From Methylovulum miyakonense HT12 (GTDB lineage Bacteria > Pseudomonadota > Gammaproteobacteria > Methylococcales > Methylomonadaceae): DNA of 64,000 nucleotides. Shown here one piece after another: positions 9,090 to 18,648 of this stretch. Location: assembly GCF_000384075.1 (NCBI RefSeq), contig NZ_KB913025.1:1058119-1122118 (forward strand), read 5' to 3'. Under the pieces are notes generated by a model. The model searched no databases, was not told where the DNA came from, and worked only from the letters and a program-made list of their open reading frames with translations. Position numbers and translations under genes: made by a program. Each line of letters starts with the position of its first letter. Position 1 is the stretch's first letter.

Positions 9090-11228
9090 TTACCGGCCAA
9101 AACCTAGCACAAACTTTGCGAACTCTGCGGCAGGCAATGGTTTGCTATACAAAAAGCCTTGGGCGAATTCACAACCTTGTTGCAGCAAAAAGGCGACTTG
9201 CTCCTGATGGTCGACCCCTTCCGCCACCACATCCAAAGACAATGACTTGGCGAGCCCCAATATGGCTTGGGTGATCGCCTTGTCATCGTCATTAAGGTGG
9301 ACGTCGCGGATGAAGGAACGGTCAATTTTTAGCTCCGTGATGGGCAATTTTTTTAAGTATGACAGGGAAGAATACCCCGTACCAAAATCATCAATGCTAA
9401 TTTGTACGCCTAATGCCCTGAGTTGTTTTACGGTGCCCAACACATCTTTGATGCCATCAAGCAAAATGCTTTCCGTCAGCTCCAATTTCAGATGCCCGGG
9501 GGCTAAATTCAAACGCGCCAATATTTGGCTGACCTCATCGGCAAACGTGTCTTTACGGAACTGGGTGGAGGAAACGTTAATTGAAATGACCTGCAACGGC
9601 AGCCCTTGCTGTTGCCACTGGCGCATTTGCGTACAGGCCGATTCCAACACCCAATGGCTAATGTAGTTTATTAACCCGGATTCTTCAGCAATCGGTATAA
9701 ATTGTGACGGGGGCACTAGGCCCAATTCAGGATGCTGCCAACGGATCAGGGCTTCGCAACCGATCACTGTCTTGGTGCGCATATTGACAATGGCGTGATA
9801 GAAAAGCAGCAATTCGTCACGTTCAATCGCACGTTGGAGGTTATTTTCCATTGATAGCTTATGGAATGCGGCGACATTCAGCGACTTCCTAAAAAACTGG
9901 TAGTCATTTTGCCCCTGCTCACGGGCATGGCTCATGGCAACCTTGCCGTTTTTGATGAAGCCATCCTCATCAACGCCATCCCCCGGATAGACAGCGATGC
10001 CGATGCTCATGCTGAGAAAAATTTCGTGCTCTTCAATACTGAACGGCTGTTCGATAACTTGGAAAACGCTTTTGGCTATTTTTATGCTATCGCTAGTGTC
10101 TTTTATGTTGCTGACCAAGATGACAAATTCGTCCCCGCCCACCCTGGACACCAGCATTTGGTTGATGTCGTAATCGTGGTTTGCATCATAGCCGACATTG
10201 ACCGGGACATAAGCACATTCCTGAACCTTAGCGACGAGCCGGTCAGCAAACAATTTAACGATCTGGTCCCCCACGCTCGGCCCCAAGGTTTCGATAACGC
10301 GCTTTACCCGGTCGACGCTGATAAACAATGCCGACATCTCGGCATTGTTGAGGTTGCTGTAAGCCATCGCCTGGCCGAGGATCATTTTGAAGAGCTTACG
10401 GTTTGGCAAATGTGTCAAAGGGTCGTAATAGGACAGGAAGCGTATCTGCTCTTCAATCCTCCGGCGTTCCGTAATATCTTGGATGGTGCCATGGATACGC
10501 GTCACGTCATTACCCACAACAATAGGCTCGCCGTGAACCAGCAAGACATTGTCAGAACCGTTGGCGTGGCGTATTTGGCATTCCAAGTGGAAATTTTGCT
10601 TGTTTTTGGCGCAGCGTCCGATTGCCTGAAGGAGCTTTTCCGCATCGGCATTGACCAGCCTTTTATAAATGTCCCGGCACTGCCCGTCAAATTCATCGGG
10701 CGCCACATCCAGCACATTAAAAACCTCGTCAGACCACTCCATCTTGTCTTCTTCCACCACCCAATCCCAACTGCCAAGACGGGCGATTTTTTGGGCGGTG
10801 CGTAAATCCGCCTCGCTTTTTGCCAATTCGCTTAAAGCCGAACTGGCACGCAGGAAATAACGTAAGCGGTGCGGCAACGTCGGCCAGTGAATCGGTTTGA
10901 CAATAAAGTCGGTGGCGCCCAATTCAAAAGACCGGTTAATCGAATCCGTATCGTCCGCGCCCGTCAGCATCACAATCGGCAACAATTCCATTCCGGGGAT
11001 TTTGCGTATCAGTTGCAAACATTCAAAACCGTCCATTTCCGGCATCATGACATCCAGCAACACCAGCTCCGGCCGCCGGGCGTTGATCATGCCAATGCCA
11101 TCACGCCCATTGGCGACGCTTAGGACCTCAAACCCCTCCCTGTCCAAAACATCATGCAACATCAAGCCTATCATGTGATCGTCGTCAATCGTCAAAATAA
11201 GGCTGCGTGAGGGTTGCTGCTCTCTCAT
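9090..11228 (-). CDS. Response regulator REC-PAS-GGDEF-EAL, probably a phosphodiesterase
   Basis: 712 residues. REC domain with TIDDDHM, phospho-acceptor Asp59 in ELVLLDVMMPEMDGFE and lysine in FIVKPIHW. A PAS domain (about 135-255, ARLGSWDWVVEED) precedes GGDEF and EAL domains. The GGDEF motif itself is intact (RVGGDEFVILV), but the substrate helix reads VDRVKRVIETLGPSVGD where active enzymes have F-K-x-I-N-D-x-x-G-H, so the guanine-binding Asn and following Asp are missing; no RxxD I-site precedes it. The EAL residues are complete (CEALIRW, INVSS, LELTES, DDFGTG, ELKIDRSF, VAEGVD, EFAQGF). Overlaps the kinase gene by 4 bp (ATGA), so the two are translationally coupled. Confidence 0.92.
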   Translation of the reverse strand: MREQQPSRSLILTIDDDHMIGLMLHDVLDREGFEVLSVANGRDGIGMINARRPELVLLDVMMPEMDGFECLQLIRKIPGMELLPIVMLTGADDTDSINRSFELGATDFIVKPIHWPTLPHRLRYFLRASSALSELAKSEADLRTAQKIARLGSWDWVVEEDKMEWSDEVFNVLDVAPDEFDGQCRDIYKRLVNADAEKLLQAIGRCAKNKQNFHLECQIRHANGSDNVLLVHGEPIVVGNDVTRIHGTIQDITERRRIEEQIRFLSYYDPLTHLPNRKLFKMILGQAMAYSNLNNAEMSALFISVDRVKRVIETLGPSVGDQIVKLFADRLVAKVQECAYVPVNVGYDANHDYDINQMLVSRVGGDEFVILVSNIKDTSDSIKIAKSVFQVIEQPFSIEEHEIFLSMSIGIAVYPGDGVDEDGFIKNGKVAMSHAREQGQNDYQFFRKSLNVAAFHKLSMENNLQRAIERDELLLFYHAIVNMRTKTVIGCEALIRWQHPELGLVPPSQFIPIAEESGLINYISHWVLESACTQMRQWQQQGLPLQVISINVSSTQFRKDTFADEVSQILARLNLAPGHLKLELTESILLDGIKDVLGTVKQLRALGVQISIDDFGTGYSSLSYLKKLPITELKIDRSFIRDVHLNDDDKAITQAILGLAKSLSLDVVAEGVDHQEQVAFLLQQGCEFAQGFLYSKPLPAAEFAKFVLGFGR

Positions 11229-14002
11229 GATAAATCCTGTTGTAATAATATGGGTAACACCTGCTGGAATTCGTTATTCATGTTCTCAACAAGCCCTTTA
11301 TCGAATTCCAACGAGCCATCGCGCGCGCCATGTTCCAAATTACGGGCCATTTCAGCAAGACAGAGGACGCCGACATTGGCGGCAGCCGATTTTAAACTGT
11401 GGGCGGCTTGGCGCACCGCTTCCCCATCCTGTTCAATCATGGCTACCCGCAATTTTTCGATTAACTGCGCCGAGCTGCTCTGGAACATTTGCAATAGGTT
11501 AGCCACCAACGTGTCCCCCCCCATCTTACGCAACGTGTTCAAGGGTGTCGGGTCGAACCGGCCGGTATCAGTATAAGCCTGTTGGGAAAATAGTTTATCT
11601 GATTCTCGCTTAATCGCGGTTTTTTTGGCTTTCAATAAACTGATCACCTTGTCGCGCAAAACTTCAATGGAAATCGGTTTTGCCAAATAATCGGTCATAC
11701 CGGCATCCAAACACTTCTCCCGGTCACCTTCCATGGCATTCGCTGTCAATGCCACTATGGGCACCGGCCCCTCCCCTGATTTTTGTTCCAGGACGCGAAT
11801 TTCATGGGTTGCCGTGTAACCATCCATTTCCGGCATCATACAATCCATGAGGATCAAATCAATGTTCCCCCTTTTGAAGATGTCCAGGGCTTCATAGCCG
11901 TTAACGGCCACTTCAACATGGCAACCGATCACCTTCAGTATGGCCTTAACAATTTCCTGGTTGATCGGGTTGTCTTCAGCCAGCAAGATATGCGCATCTT
12001 GCAAACCGGTTTCCAGGCTCGTGTCCGTTTGGTTTTCGGCAATCAGCTTCAGCAACGCCTCCTGTAAGATACGTTTACGCAGCGGCTTGTGCAAATACAA
12101 GTCGCAGCCGCTGATGCGGAAGCTGTCCAGCTCGTCATCATAGGCACTGGACGTGATGATGACAATACGCATCTTGGCAAAGCGGCTGTCATTGCGGATT
12201 TGTTGGCAAAGTTCGGCACCGTTCATGCCCAACATTTTCATATCCACCAAAGCAAAATCGTAGCTTTGGCCCAGACGGACGGACTGGTCAAGGATCTCCA
12301 AAGCCCGCATCCCGGTTTCGGCAAGCCGGGAATTCATGCCCAGATTCAACAGGTAATTGGTAAGGATTTTGGCATTGGTCGGGTTATCTTCAACAATCAG
12401 GGCGCGTTTGCCAAGCAAATCGGTTTTTTGCAACGTTTGGCTGGGAACGGCGGCCAACGCCTTACGCAACGGCAAATGCAAAATGAACGCCGTGTACGCC
12501 CCGACCTTGGATTCCACATTGATCGTCCCCCCCATCAGCTCCGTAAGCTCCTTGCTAATCGCCAGCCCCAACCCGGAGCCCCCGTATTTACGCGTGGTCG
12601 AACCATCGGCTTGGCTAAAGGATTTGAACAGTTTCGCCATCGCATCAGGCTTGATGCCTATGCCCGTGTCACTGATGCGGAAATTCAGGTAGAAGCTGTC
12701 ACCTAAGCCATAATGTTCGTTTTCCAATTTGCTGACATGCAGCCTGACCGAGCCGACATCCGTGAATTTGACGGCATTGGAAAGCAAATTGGTCAGGATT
12801 TGGCGTAACCGGTAAGGGTCGCCCCTGACGGAATGGGGGACGTTGGTTTCCAAAGTGCAACTTAGCTCAATATTTTTGCTGTGCGCCCTATCGAAAAACA
12901 GTCCGGTCAAATGGTCGATCAACTCCGGCAAGTTAAAGTCGATTTCCTCCAATTCCAGCTTACCGGCCTCAATTTTAGAAAAGTCCAAAATGTCATTGAT
13001 CAATGTCAGCAGCGCATCCGCCGAGCTGAACACCGTTTCGGTGTATTGCCTTTGGGTCTCCGTCAATTCCGTGCTTAACAACAATTCCGTCATGCCCAGC
13101 ACCCCGTTCATCGGGGTACGGATTTCATGGCTCATAGTGGCCAAAAACTGGGATTTGGCGAGATTGGCGGCATGGGCTTCTTCCACCGAATGGCGTAAGT
13201 CCGCTGTCCTGATTTCCACCTCATGTTCAAGCTGGCCGCGTTGCCGCTCCAGTTGCTCGTCACGTTCGTGTATCTGCCCTATCATTTGGTTGAAGCTTTT
13301 CACCAATTGGCCTATTTCGTCCTGGCCTTCCCCTTCCGCCCTGACCGTGTAATTTTTTTCCCGTGACACTTGTTGGGCCAACTGGGATAAGCGTATCACG
13401 GGTGCCGAAATCAAAGTGGCCAAGCGCCGCCCATAAAAAGAGCTCAGCAGAAAAGCCGCCAGCGTGACGAGGGAAATTTGCCCCCAATTATAAAACAGCC
13501 CCCACCACATAGGGCGCAGGTCCACCACCATATACAAATAACCTGCCGCCTCACCATTTTGGTAGACGGGCTGGACTTCCGTATGCGTCAATAACTCGAA
13601 TCGGTTCTCTTGGAGTTGGCTCTGGGCCTCGACAAGTGTCCCCGGAACCGTAGAGAAATGGTTTTTGGTGATGAAATCGGCAAACCGTTCGCCGACATAG
13701 TCGGCAAACTGGACACCTTCGCTGGTATATAGCTCGGCGGCGATGATATTCGGTTTGCTGCGCAACGCCGCAAGAATGTCCGTTGCCGACCGGCTATCGT
13801 TAAACAGCAAAGCGGCGGCAGCATTAAAACCAATCATATTTCCTGTGGTTTTAATGTCGGCCACTATTTGCCCGCGCTCCTTCCAAAATTCTGTGAAGCT
13901 ACTGACCAACAGGGTAAACACCAAGGCCATACCGACGGTCAACGCTTGTAAGCGGCGCAGCTTGCTAGTGATCGGTAAATCGGCAAAGTGTTGTCGTCTC
14001 AT
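11225..14002 (-). CDS. Hybrid histidine kinase CHASE8-HAMP-HisKA-HATPase-REC-REC-HPt
   Basis: 925 residues. TM1 about 20-40, a periplasmic domain about 45-150, TM2 about 172-190, HAMP about 192-245 and a coiled coil to 280. The periplasmic part has the pattern NAAAALLFND, ILAALRSKPNIIAAELYTSEG, which is that of CHASE8 domains as in YfiN/TpbB. The HisKA site is His292 in ATMSHEIRTPMNG. The ATPase has LTNLLSNAVKFTD, SDTGIGI and YGGSGLGLAI. Two receivers follow (Asp in FALVDMKM and in LILMDCMMPEMDG), and an HPt domain with AAHSLKSAAANVG. All phosphorelay residues are present. The gene sits 21 bp after the yfiR-like gene and is coupled to the downstream response regulator, its likely output. Confidence 0.93.
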   Translation of the reverse strand: MRRQHFADLPITSKLRRLQALTVGMALVFTLLVSSFTEFWKERGQIVADIKTTGNMIGFNAAAALLFNDSRSATDILAALRSKPNIIAAELYTSEGVQFADYVGERFADFITKNHFSTVPGTLVEAQSQLQENRFELLTHTEVQPVYQNGEAAGYLYMVVDLRPMWWGLFYNWGQISLVTLAAFLLSSFYGRRLATLISAPVIRLSQLAQQVSREKNYTVRAEGEGQDEIGQLVKSFNQMIGQIHERDEQLERQRGQLEHEVEIRTADLRHSVEEAHAANLAKSQFLATMSHEIRTPMNGVLGMTELLLSTELTETQRQYTETVFSSADALLTLINDILDFSKIEAGKLELEEIDFNLPELIDHLTGLFFDRAHSKNIELSCTLETNVPHSVRGDPYRLRQILTNLLSNAVKFTDVGSVRLHVSKLENEHYGLGDSFYLNFRISDTGIGIKPDAMAKLFKSFSQADGSTTRKYGGSGLGLAISKELTELMGGTINVESKVGAYTAFILHLPLRKALAAVPSQTLQKTDLLGKRALIVEDNPTNAKILTNYLLNLGMNSRLAETGMRALEILDQSVRLGQSYDFALVDMKMLGMNGAELCQQIRNDSRFAKMRIVIITSSAYDDELDSFRISGCDLYLHKPLRKRILQEALLKLIAENQTDTSLETGLQDAHILLAEDNPINQEIVKAILKVIGCHVEVAVNGYEALDIFKRGNIDLILMDCMMPEMDGYTATHEIRVLEQKSGEGPVPIVALTANAMEGDREKCLDAGMTDYLAKPISIEVLRDKVISLLKAKKTAIKRESDKLFSQQAYTDTGRFDPTPLNTLRKMGGDTLVANLLQMFQSSSAQLIEKLRVAMIEQDGEAVRQAAHSLKSAAANVGVLCLAEMARNLEHGARDGSLEFDKGLVENMNNEFQQVLPILLQQDLS

Positions 14003-14023
14003 AAATTATTGGCCATCATCACA

Positions 14024-14554
14024 TTATTTTGCAGTGTTAACATTCTTCGCCAGTTTAAGCAATTTGGCACTAATATGCACATTTTCAGCGTTCGCCAGCT
14101 CAAGATTAATTTCAAAAGTAAGGCGGCTGCCATCCTGGACCAAGCCAATCATGCCACCGTAGGCGATGAAGCCAGGCTGGTCGCTCACGGTCACTATGGG
14201 CAACCCCTTCAAAACCCCGATAATGGCCCGGGCATTTTCAGAAGCGCCAATAAAGACAATGTGGCAATTTTTCAGCTCGTCATTGCCCACTTCGCGGCGG
14301 ACCAGCATCGGCTTCCCATAAATGGTCTTGTTTTCCAATACCAATAAACTATCGCCTAAATGGTCGTTTTCCGTCGTACACAAGTTATAAGCCACTTGGC
14401 TGGCGGCTTGCGGCCATTCAATAAATTTAAAAAAATTGTATAAAAAAGCCGTTTTAACCGCCGCTTCGCCGCTGGCCCCCGCCTGGCCATTAATGGCCAA
14501 TACCAGCATCACGGCCAACAATGTTCGGACAATAAAGGAGGTTTTTTTTGACAT
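14024..14554 (-). CDS. YfiR family periplasmic protein (DUF4154)
   Basis: 176 residues. Signal peptide of about 27 residues (hydrophobic VRTLLAVMLVLAINGQAGA). The mature protein begins AVKTAFLYNFFKFIEWP, the diagnostic opening of DUF4154/YfiR, and continues with CHIVFIGASENA, ITVSDQPGF-like VTVSDQPGFIAYGG, MIGLVQDGSRLTFEIN and a C-terminal LELANAENVHISAKLLKLA. Family knowledge: in Pseudomonas YfiR is a periplasmic repressor that binds the CHASE8 domain of the cyclase YfiN. Here the following gene encodes a CHASE8 kinase, so the predicted partner is a kinase. The start follows the receptor stop by 4 bp, with AAAGGAGG-like bases upstream in the coding orientation not seen, so translation may depend on coupling. 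Confidence 0.9.
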   Translation of the reverse strand: MSKKTSFIVRTLLAVMLVLAINGQAGASGEAAVKTAFLYNFFKFIEWPQAASQVAYNLCTTENDHLGDSLLVLENKTIYGKPMLVRREVGNDELKNCHIVFIGASENARAIIGVLKGLPIVTVSDQPGFIAYGGMIGLVQDGSRLTFEINLELANAENVHISAKLLKLAKNVNTAK

Positions 14555-14558
14555 AGCC

Positions 14559-16658
14559 TTAAAAATTCCAACGTACGGTTGCGTACACTTCGCGTTGCAC
14601 GGTGGTCGGTACCGAATAGATAAAATTACCGAATTCGGCGTGTTGCTTGTCCAGCAGGTTGCGCCCGACTAAGGCCAACTCCAGCCCATGGCCCACATCC
14701 CAGGCCAAACGGGCGTCCAGCTCCTGATAAGCGGCGACCGATTGTGGCTCAACGGTTATGCCATCAACAAAACGCCAGTTCAAATCCAGGTTGAGCTGTG
14801 GCGTGATCTTGTGCATGGACCAGAGCATGGCCTGATGGGTGGGGAAACTGTCCTTAAACAATATAAAGGCGCCCGCAGGGGCATCGCCCGCAAGCCTGAA
14901 TTGCTGCCCGGCATAGGCATAGCTGGCACGGAGTTTCCAGGTATCGGCGACCTGCCAGTCTACCGTGGCTTCACCGCCATATACCGTAGCCGAACCATAA
15001 TTGGCAAAATTGGCAATTTGTACGGCATAGCCTGAAGCAAGATGGGAAAGGTCTAGCGATTTGGGGGCAAAACTGCACAAATCATCATAATCGTAATAGT
15101 AAAGCGATATGTCCGAAGCCAATTTTTCAGTTAATTCGCCACGCCAACCCAATTCATATCCCAACAGGGTTTCCGAACGCATCTGCTTATTGCCAACAAG
15201 CGATAGTAACGTGACCGGATTGCCGGGCGATGCCGCCCCCCCACCGACGGGCGGAAGCACGGCGGTGTTGTAGCCAAAATCTTGTTCTATCCAATTCGGT
15301 GTCCGTACGGAACGCGAAACCGAAGCCCAAAAGGCATGCTTTTTGACAGGGGTCCACGACAACCGTGCGCTAGGCTGCCATTCAAACTCGGTGACCGGGT
15401 TGTGCTCAAGTTTGCCACCTAAGGTAAGTTTCCATTGTCCGGGGATCAAGGTGATCTCGTCTTGGGCAAATAAGCTGTAAATTTGGTCTAGCCGCTGACT
15501 GGGTGTCCAGCTTAGGTCAAGGCTATTTTCGGTCTGGTTGTGGTTCAATCTGGCGCCACTGCCCCAAACCAAGCTATGCTGGCCGTTTAGCCGTATATTG
15601 TGTTGGAAGTCAACATCGACGCTGTCTATCTGATAGCCGCTATGCAGGGCATTGGCTTTACGTTCATTACGGTTCCAAAATAGCCTTAACAGGGTGCTGG
15701 ACGCATTGCCGGGCCGATGCTCCCAACGCCCCAGCAAATAATGCCCTGAAAGGTCCGCGTCAGTCGCTATGGCGCGCGAATACGGTGGCGCTACGACCGG
15801 TGTCCGGATAGCGCTGGCCTTCGGTTGGTCCTGTTCCGCGCCGCCGCTAAACCCCGAAAAGGCATCGCCTTGCAAGGTCAATTTGTCGGTGATGCCAATA
15901 TCTTTATCGAAACGGAAACCAATTTTGCCTAAACGGCTTTCATCACCCGCGTTGCCAGCCGCCACAGCCCCAATCTTGCCGGATCCGTCATATTCGCTAT
16001 AGCGGCCATAGACTTTAAGGTAAGCTTGTTTGCCAAGATCCGCACCATACCGCAAGCCGCCTCCCTGGCGCATGCTGCCACCCTGCCCGGACACCAAGCC
16101 GCCTTGGGAATTTTTGGCTTTTTTGGTGATGATATTCACCACGCCATTGACGGCATTCGCGCCCCATAAACTGCCGCCGGAGCCACGGATAACTTCAATA
16201 CGCTCAATATCCTCCATCAGCACGTCTTCCTGATCCCACCAAACGACCGAAAACATCGGCGTATAAAGGGTGCGCCCGTCCATCAGGACCAGTAATTTGG
16301 TGCCAAATTGGCTGTTGAACCCGCGCGTCGACACCGCCCATTTATTGCCGTCGATACGGGCGACATGCATACCCGGAACCATACGCAAGGCCTCGGGGAT
16401 GCTGGTCGCACCGGAACGGCGGATTGCATCGCTGTTTAAGACGTAAATCGCCGAAGGGACATTTTTCAAATCCGTCGACGTCCTGGTGATGGATGTCACA
16501 TCCAAGTCCAACAATTCCTCCATGCTTAATCCGGTCAGATCCGGCACATCTTGCTCCTCGGGAACTTGATTGGCGGCAAAAGCAATGGGCGCAAAGGCGG
16601 TTAGCGCCATTATCGCCAGGATTAATTGGGGGACGCTTAGCGCACGGCCGGTCGGCAT
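14559..16658 (-). CDS. TonB-dependent outer-membrane receptor (second of tandem pair)
   Basis: About 699 residues from ATG 16658; ATG 16661 and an upstream start at 16688 are alternatives, but GGGAG sits five bases before 16658. Signal peptide ends near APIAFA. The N-terminus has LTGLSMEELLDLDVTSI, the short conserved stretch seen before the plug in a class of TonB receptors, which may act as the TonB contact. The plug reads VPSAIYVLNSDAIRRSGATS, PEALRMVPGMHVARI, LVLMDGRTLY, IERIEVIRGSGGSLWGANAV. The beta-barrel ends with the aromatic VYATVRWNF. Ligand unknown. It is followed after 4 bp by the yfiR-like gene. Confidence 0.9.
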   Translation of the reverse strand: MPTGRALSVPQLILAIMALTAFAPIAFAANQVPEEQDVPDLTGLSMEELLDLDVTSITRTSTDLKNVPSAIYVLNSDAIRRSGATSIPEALRMVPGMHVARIDGNKWAVSTRGFNSQFGTKLLVLMDGRTLYTPMFSVVWWDQEDVLMEDIERIEVIRGSGGSLWGANAVNGVVNIITKKAKNSQGGLVSGQGGSMRQGGGLRYGADLGKQAYLKVYGRYSEYDGSGKIGAVAAGNAGDESRLGKIGFRFDKDIGITDKLTLQGDAFSGFSGGAEQDQPKASAIRTPVVAPPYSRAIATDADLSGHYLLGRWEHRPGNASSTLLRLFWNRNERKANALHSGYQIDSVDVDFQHNIRLNGQHSLVWGSGARLNHNQTENSLDLSWTPSQRLDQIYSLFAQDEITLIPGQWKLTLGGKLEHNPVTEFEWQPSARLSWTPVKKHAFWASVSRSVRTPNWIEQDFGYNTAVLPPVGGGAASPGNPVTLLSLVGNKQMRSETLLGYELGWRGELTEKLASDISLYYYDYDDLCSFAPKSLDLSHLASGYAVQIANFANYGSATVYGGEATVDWQVADTWKLRASYAYAGQQFRLAGDAPAGAFILFKDSFPTHQAMLWSMHKITPQLNLDLNWRFVDGITVEPQSVAAYQELDARLAWDVGHGLELALVGRNLLDKQHAEFGNFIYSVPTTVQREVYATVRWNF

Positions 16659-16671
16659 CATCGCTCCCACA

Positions 16672-18648
16672 CTAATAAGTAAGCACAAACTTAAAGCGGA
16701 ACTCCCTCCCGTTCATTAACAAAATATTGTTAACGCCATCACCCACCACTTGATAGTGATCATCCAGCAAATTATAAATACTGGCCGAGAGGTCCAAACC
16801 CTGGACAAGCCGGTCTGAGGTCAAATTGACATTAACCAGATCATAAGCATCCGCCAGCCCCCCCTGCTGGGTTTTACGGTCGCCGATAAAAATGCTTTCC
16901 ACCCCAAGCCTTGCAAAATTGTTAAACAGCGGCTCGGCATAATGCAGTTTGATGAGATGTTCAGGGGCGCCATAAGCCCTTGTCCCCTGGTTAGTTTGAT
17001 CGCTGACAAAATTGTAGGTATAGGAAATTTTTAACAGCCTGCCGCTTCCCCAACGTTTTTCGGCCTCCAACTCGGTGCCATAAATGTGGAATTGACCTGT
17101 GTTTTCAAGCAAGCCGGTGTCCGGGGACACCTGTAAAAACCGTGAAATGTCATTAAAAAACAGTGACCCGAACAACTTAAGCCCATCTGGAGAATTCCAC
17201 TCCATGATGCTTTCATAGCTTTGTATCTGTTCTTCGGCTATCGGCGGGCTTATGTCGAAATAATAAGGGTTATAAGCCAGTTCCGCCGCATTGGGGGCGC
17301 GGAAAGTGGAGCTGTAAAGCAGTTTCAGCGTGGTGCTGGCTAACGGGTTCCATATCAACCCCAGGCGCGGGTTGAGCGGCAAAGCCTTGATCATATGATG
17401 GTAATCGAAACGCAAACCCGCACTTAAAAGCAAACTGTCCGACAGTTGGATATCATCCTGGGCATAAACCTCCACACGATGCCCGTTAAGGTTATTATCG
17501 GCATACAGGGTGTAGGGCGCCACATCGTAAGAGAACTGATGTTGGCGAATATCATATTGATATTCCAAGCCTAGCATGAGCCGTTGCCGGTCAAATGCAC
17601 GGGTGGTCAGTTGCGCATCCCCCCCAAGCCAACGGCCTACAGTGGCATCGTGGAAGACACGCCGTTGGCCAGTTTGGCCAAAAAGATAAGGTTCTTCGGC
17701 CTGGTAATCGTAGCCTTGAAAAAAGCCCTGGAAAAGGGCCGTGGTTTTTTCATTTATGGCTTTGTTATATTTGACGTTGCCGAAAAATTGGCGGTCATCC
17801 GTATAGTTGCCAGGGTCATTGAATATATCGCCCGACACCGCCGCCGGTACCCGTTTAAAGCGGTCAACCACACCGCCGCTTACGGTCAGCCCTTGAAATT
17901 GGATTTTCCCGAACAACCGGTCGGCACGCTCGGCGTCCATGTTATGGGCAACCCCGTTGTTGGTGGCCGGGTTATCGTAAGCCGGAAAAAACAAATTGCC
18001 CGCCCCGGCACTCTCAAAATGTGAAGCGGAAAAGAGCATATCGGCCCCATTCTCCAGTTTTTTGCCATAACTGGCCCGGCCTTTATAGGTGTCAAAACTA
18101 CCTACCTCACCCGCAACTTGTGCGCCTTTAATTGCCTTGCCGCTCTTAGTGACCACGTTGATCAGGCCCAAAAAGGCATTGGCGCCGTAAATTGTCGAGC
18201 CGGAACCGGGGATAAATTCAATCCGTTCGATCAGGTCGGTGTCCAGCATGAATTCTTGGGCGATATTGCCCGTGTCATAGATATTTTCATTCATGCGCAT
18301 GCCATCAATCATGACCAGCACCCGCGAATTGTAATCGTTAGGTTGGATAAAGCCGCGGACCCCCAAAAAACTATAATTGCGGTTATTGGCGGTAAACAAC
18401 CCGCGCATACCGTTCAGCGCGTCCGCTAACGTCCTCCACCCGAAGGTGCGGATATCGCTGGCGTTCAACACGGATACGGAGGAAGGTGATTTATTGGTTT
18501 TTTGCCCCAATCTGGGTGCGCTAATAACTTCAACGTTCAACAGCTCTTCGATGGATAGGTTTGTCAAATCCTCATCAACACTAGAATGCTTGGCATTTAC
18601 TTGGCCGCTCAGAACGGCCAGAATGGCAACGATGGTCTGTTTACGCAT
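16672..18648 (-). CDS. TonB-dependent outer-membrane receptor (first of tandem pair)
   Basis: About 658 residues from ATG 18648; a TTG at 18672 is possible. The signal peptide ends near SGQVNA. It then reads DLTNLSIEELLNVEVISAP, the same pre-plug motif as the next gene, followed by plug motifs SSVSVLNASDIRTFGWRTL, VRGFIQPND, VLVMIDGMRM, IERIEFIPGSGSTIYGANAF and LINVVTKSGK. The barrel ends GREFRFKFVLTY with the terminal aromatic expected for BAM-dependent assembly. Ligand unknown. It is the promoter-proximal gene of the 12-kb operon, so its ligand is a plausible input for the downstream signalling proteins. Confidence 0.9.
   Translation of the reverse strand: MRKQTIVAILAVLSGQVNAKHSSVDEDLTNLSIEELLNVEVISAPRLGQKTNKSPSSVSVLNASDIRTFGWRTLADALNGMRGLFTANNRNYSFLGVRGFIQPNDYNSRVLVMIDGMRMNENIYDTGNIAQEFMLDTDLIERIEFIPGSGSTIYGANAFLGLINVVTKSGKAIKGAQVAGEVGSFDTYKGRASYGKKLENGADMLFSASHFESAGAGNLFFPAYDNPATNNGVAHNMDAERADRLFGKIQFQGLTVSGGVVDRFKRVPAAVSGDIFNDPGNYTDDRQFFGNVKYNKAINEKTTALFQGFFQGYDYQAEEPYLFGQTGQRRVFHDATVGRWLGGDAQLTTRAFDRQRLMLGLEYQYDIRQHQFSYDVAPYTLYADNNLNGHRVEVYAQDDIQLSDSLLLSAGLRFDYHHMIKALPLNPRLGLIWNPLASTTLKLLYSSTFRAPNAAELAYNPYYFDISPPIAEEQIQSYESIMEWNSPDGLKLFGSLFFNDISRFLQVSPDTGLLENTGQFHIYGTELEAEKRWGSGRLLKISYTYNFVSDQTNQGTRAYGAPEHLIKLHYAEPLFNNFARLGVESIFIGDRKTQQGGLADAYDLVNVNLTSDRLVQGLDLSASIYNLLDDHYQVVGDGVNNILLMNGREFRFKFVLTY

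Noticed and set aside
9861-10805. 314-codon plus-strand open frame
   Set aside because: It lies antisense to the REC-PAS-GGDEF-EAL gene, whose domains are clear; no ribosome-binding site or family match.
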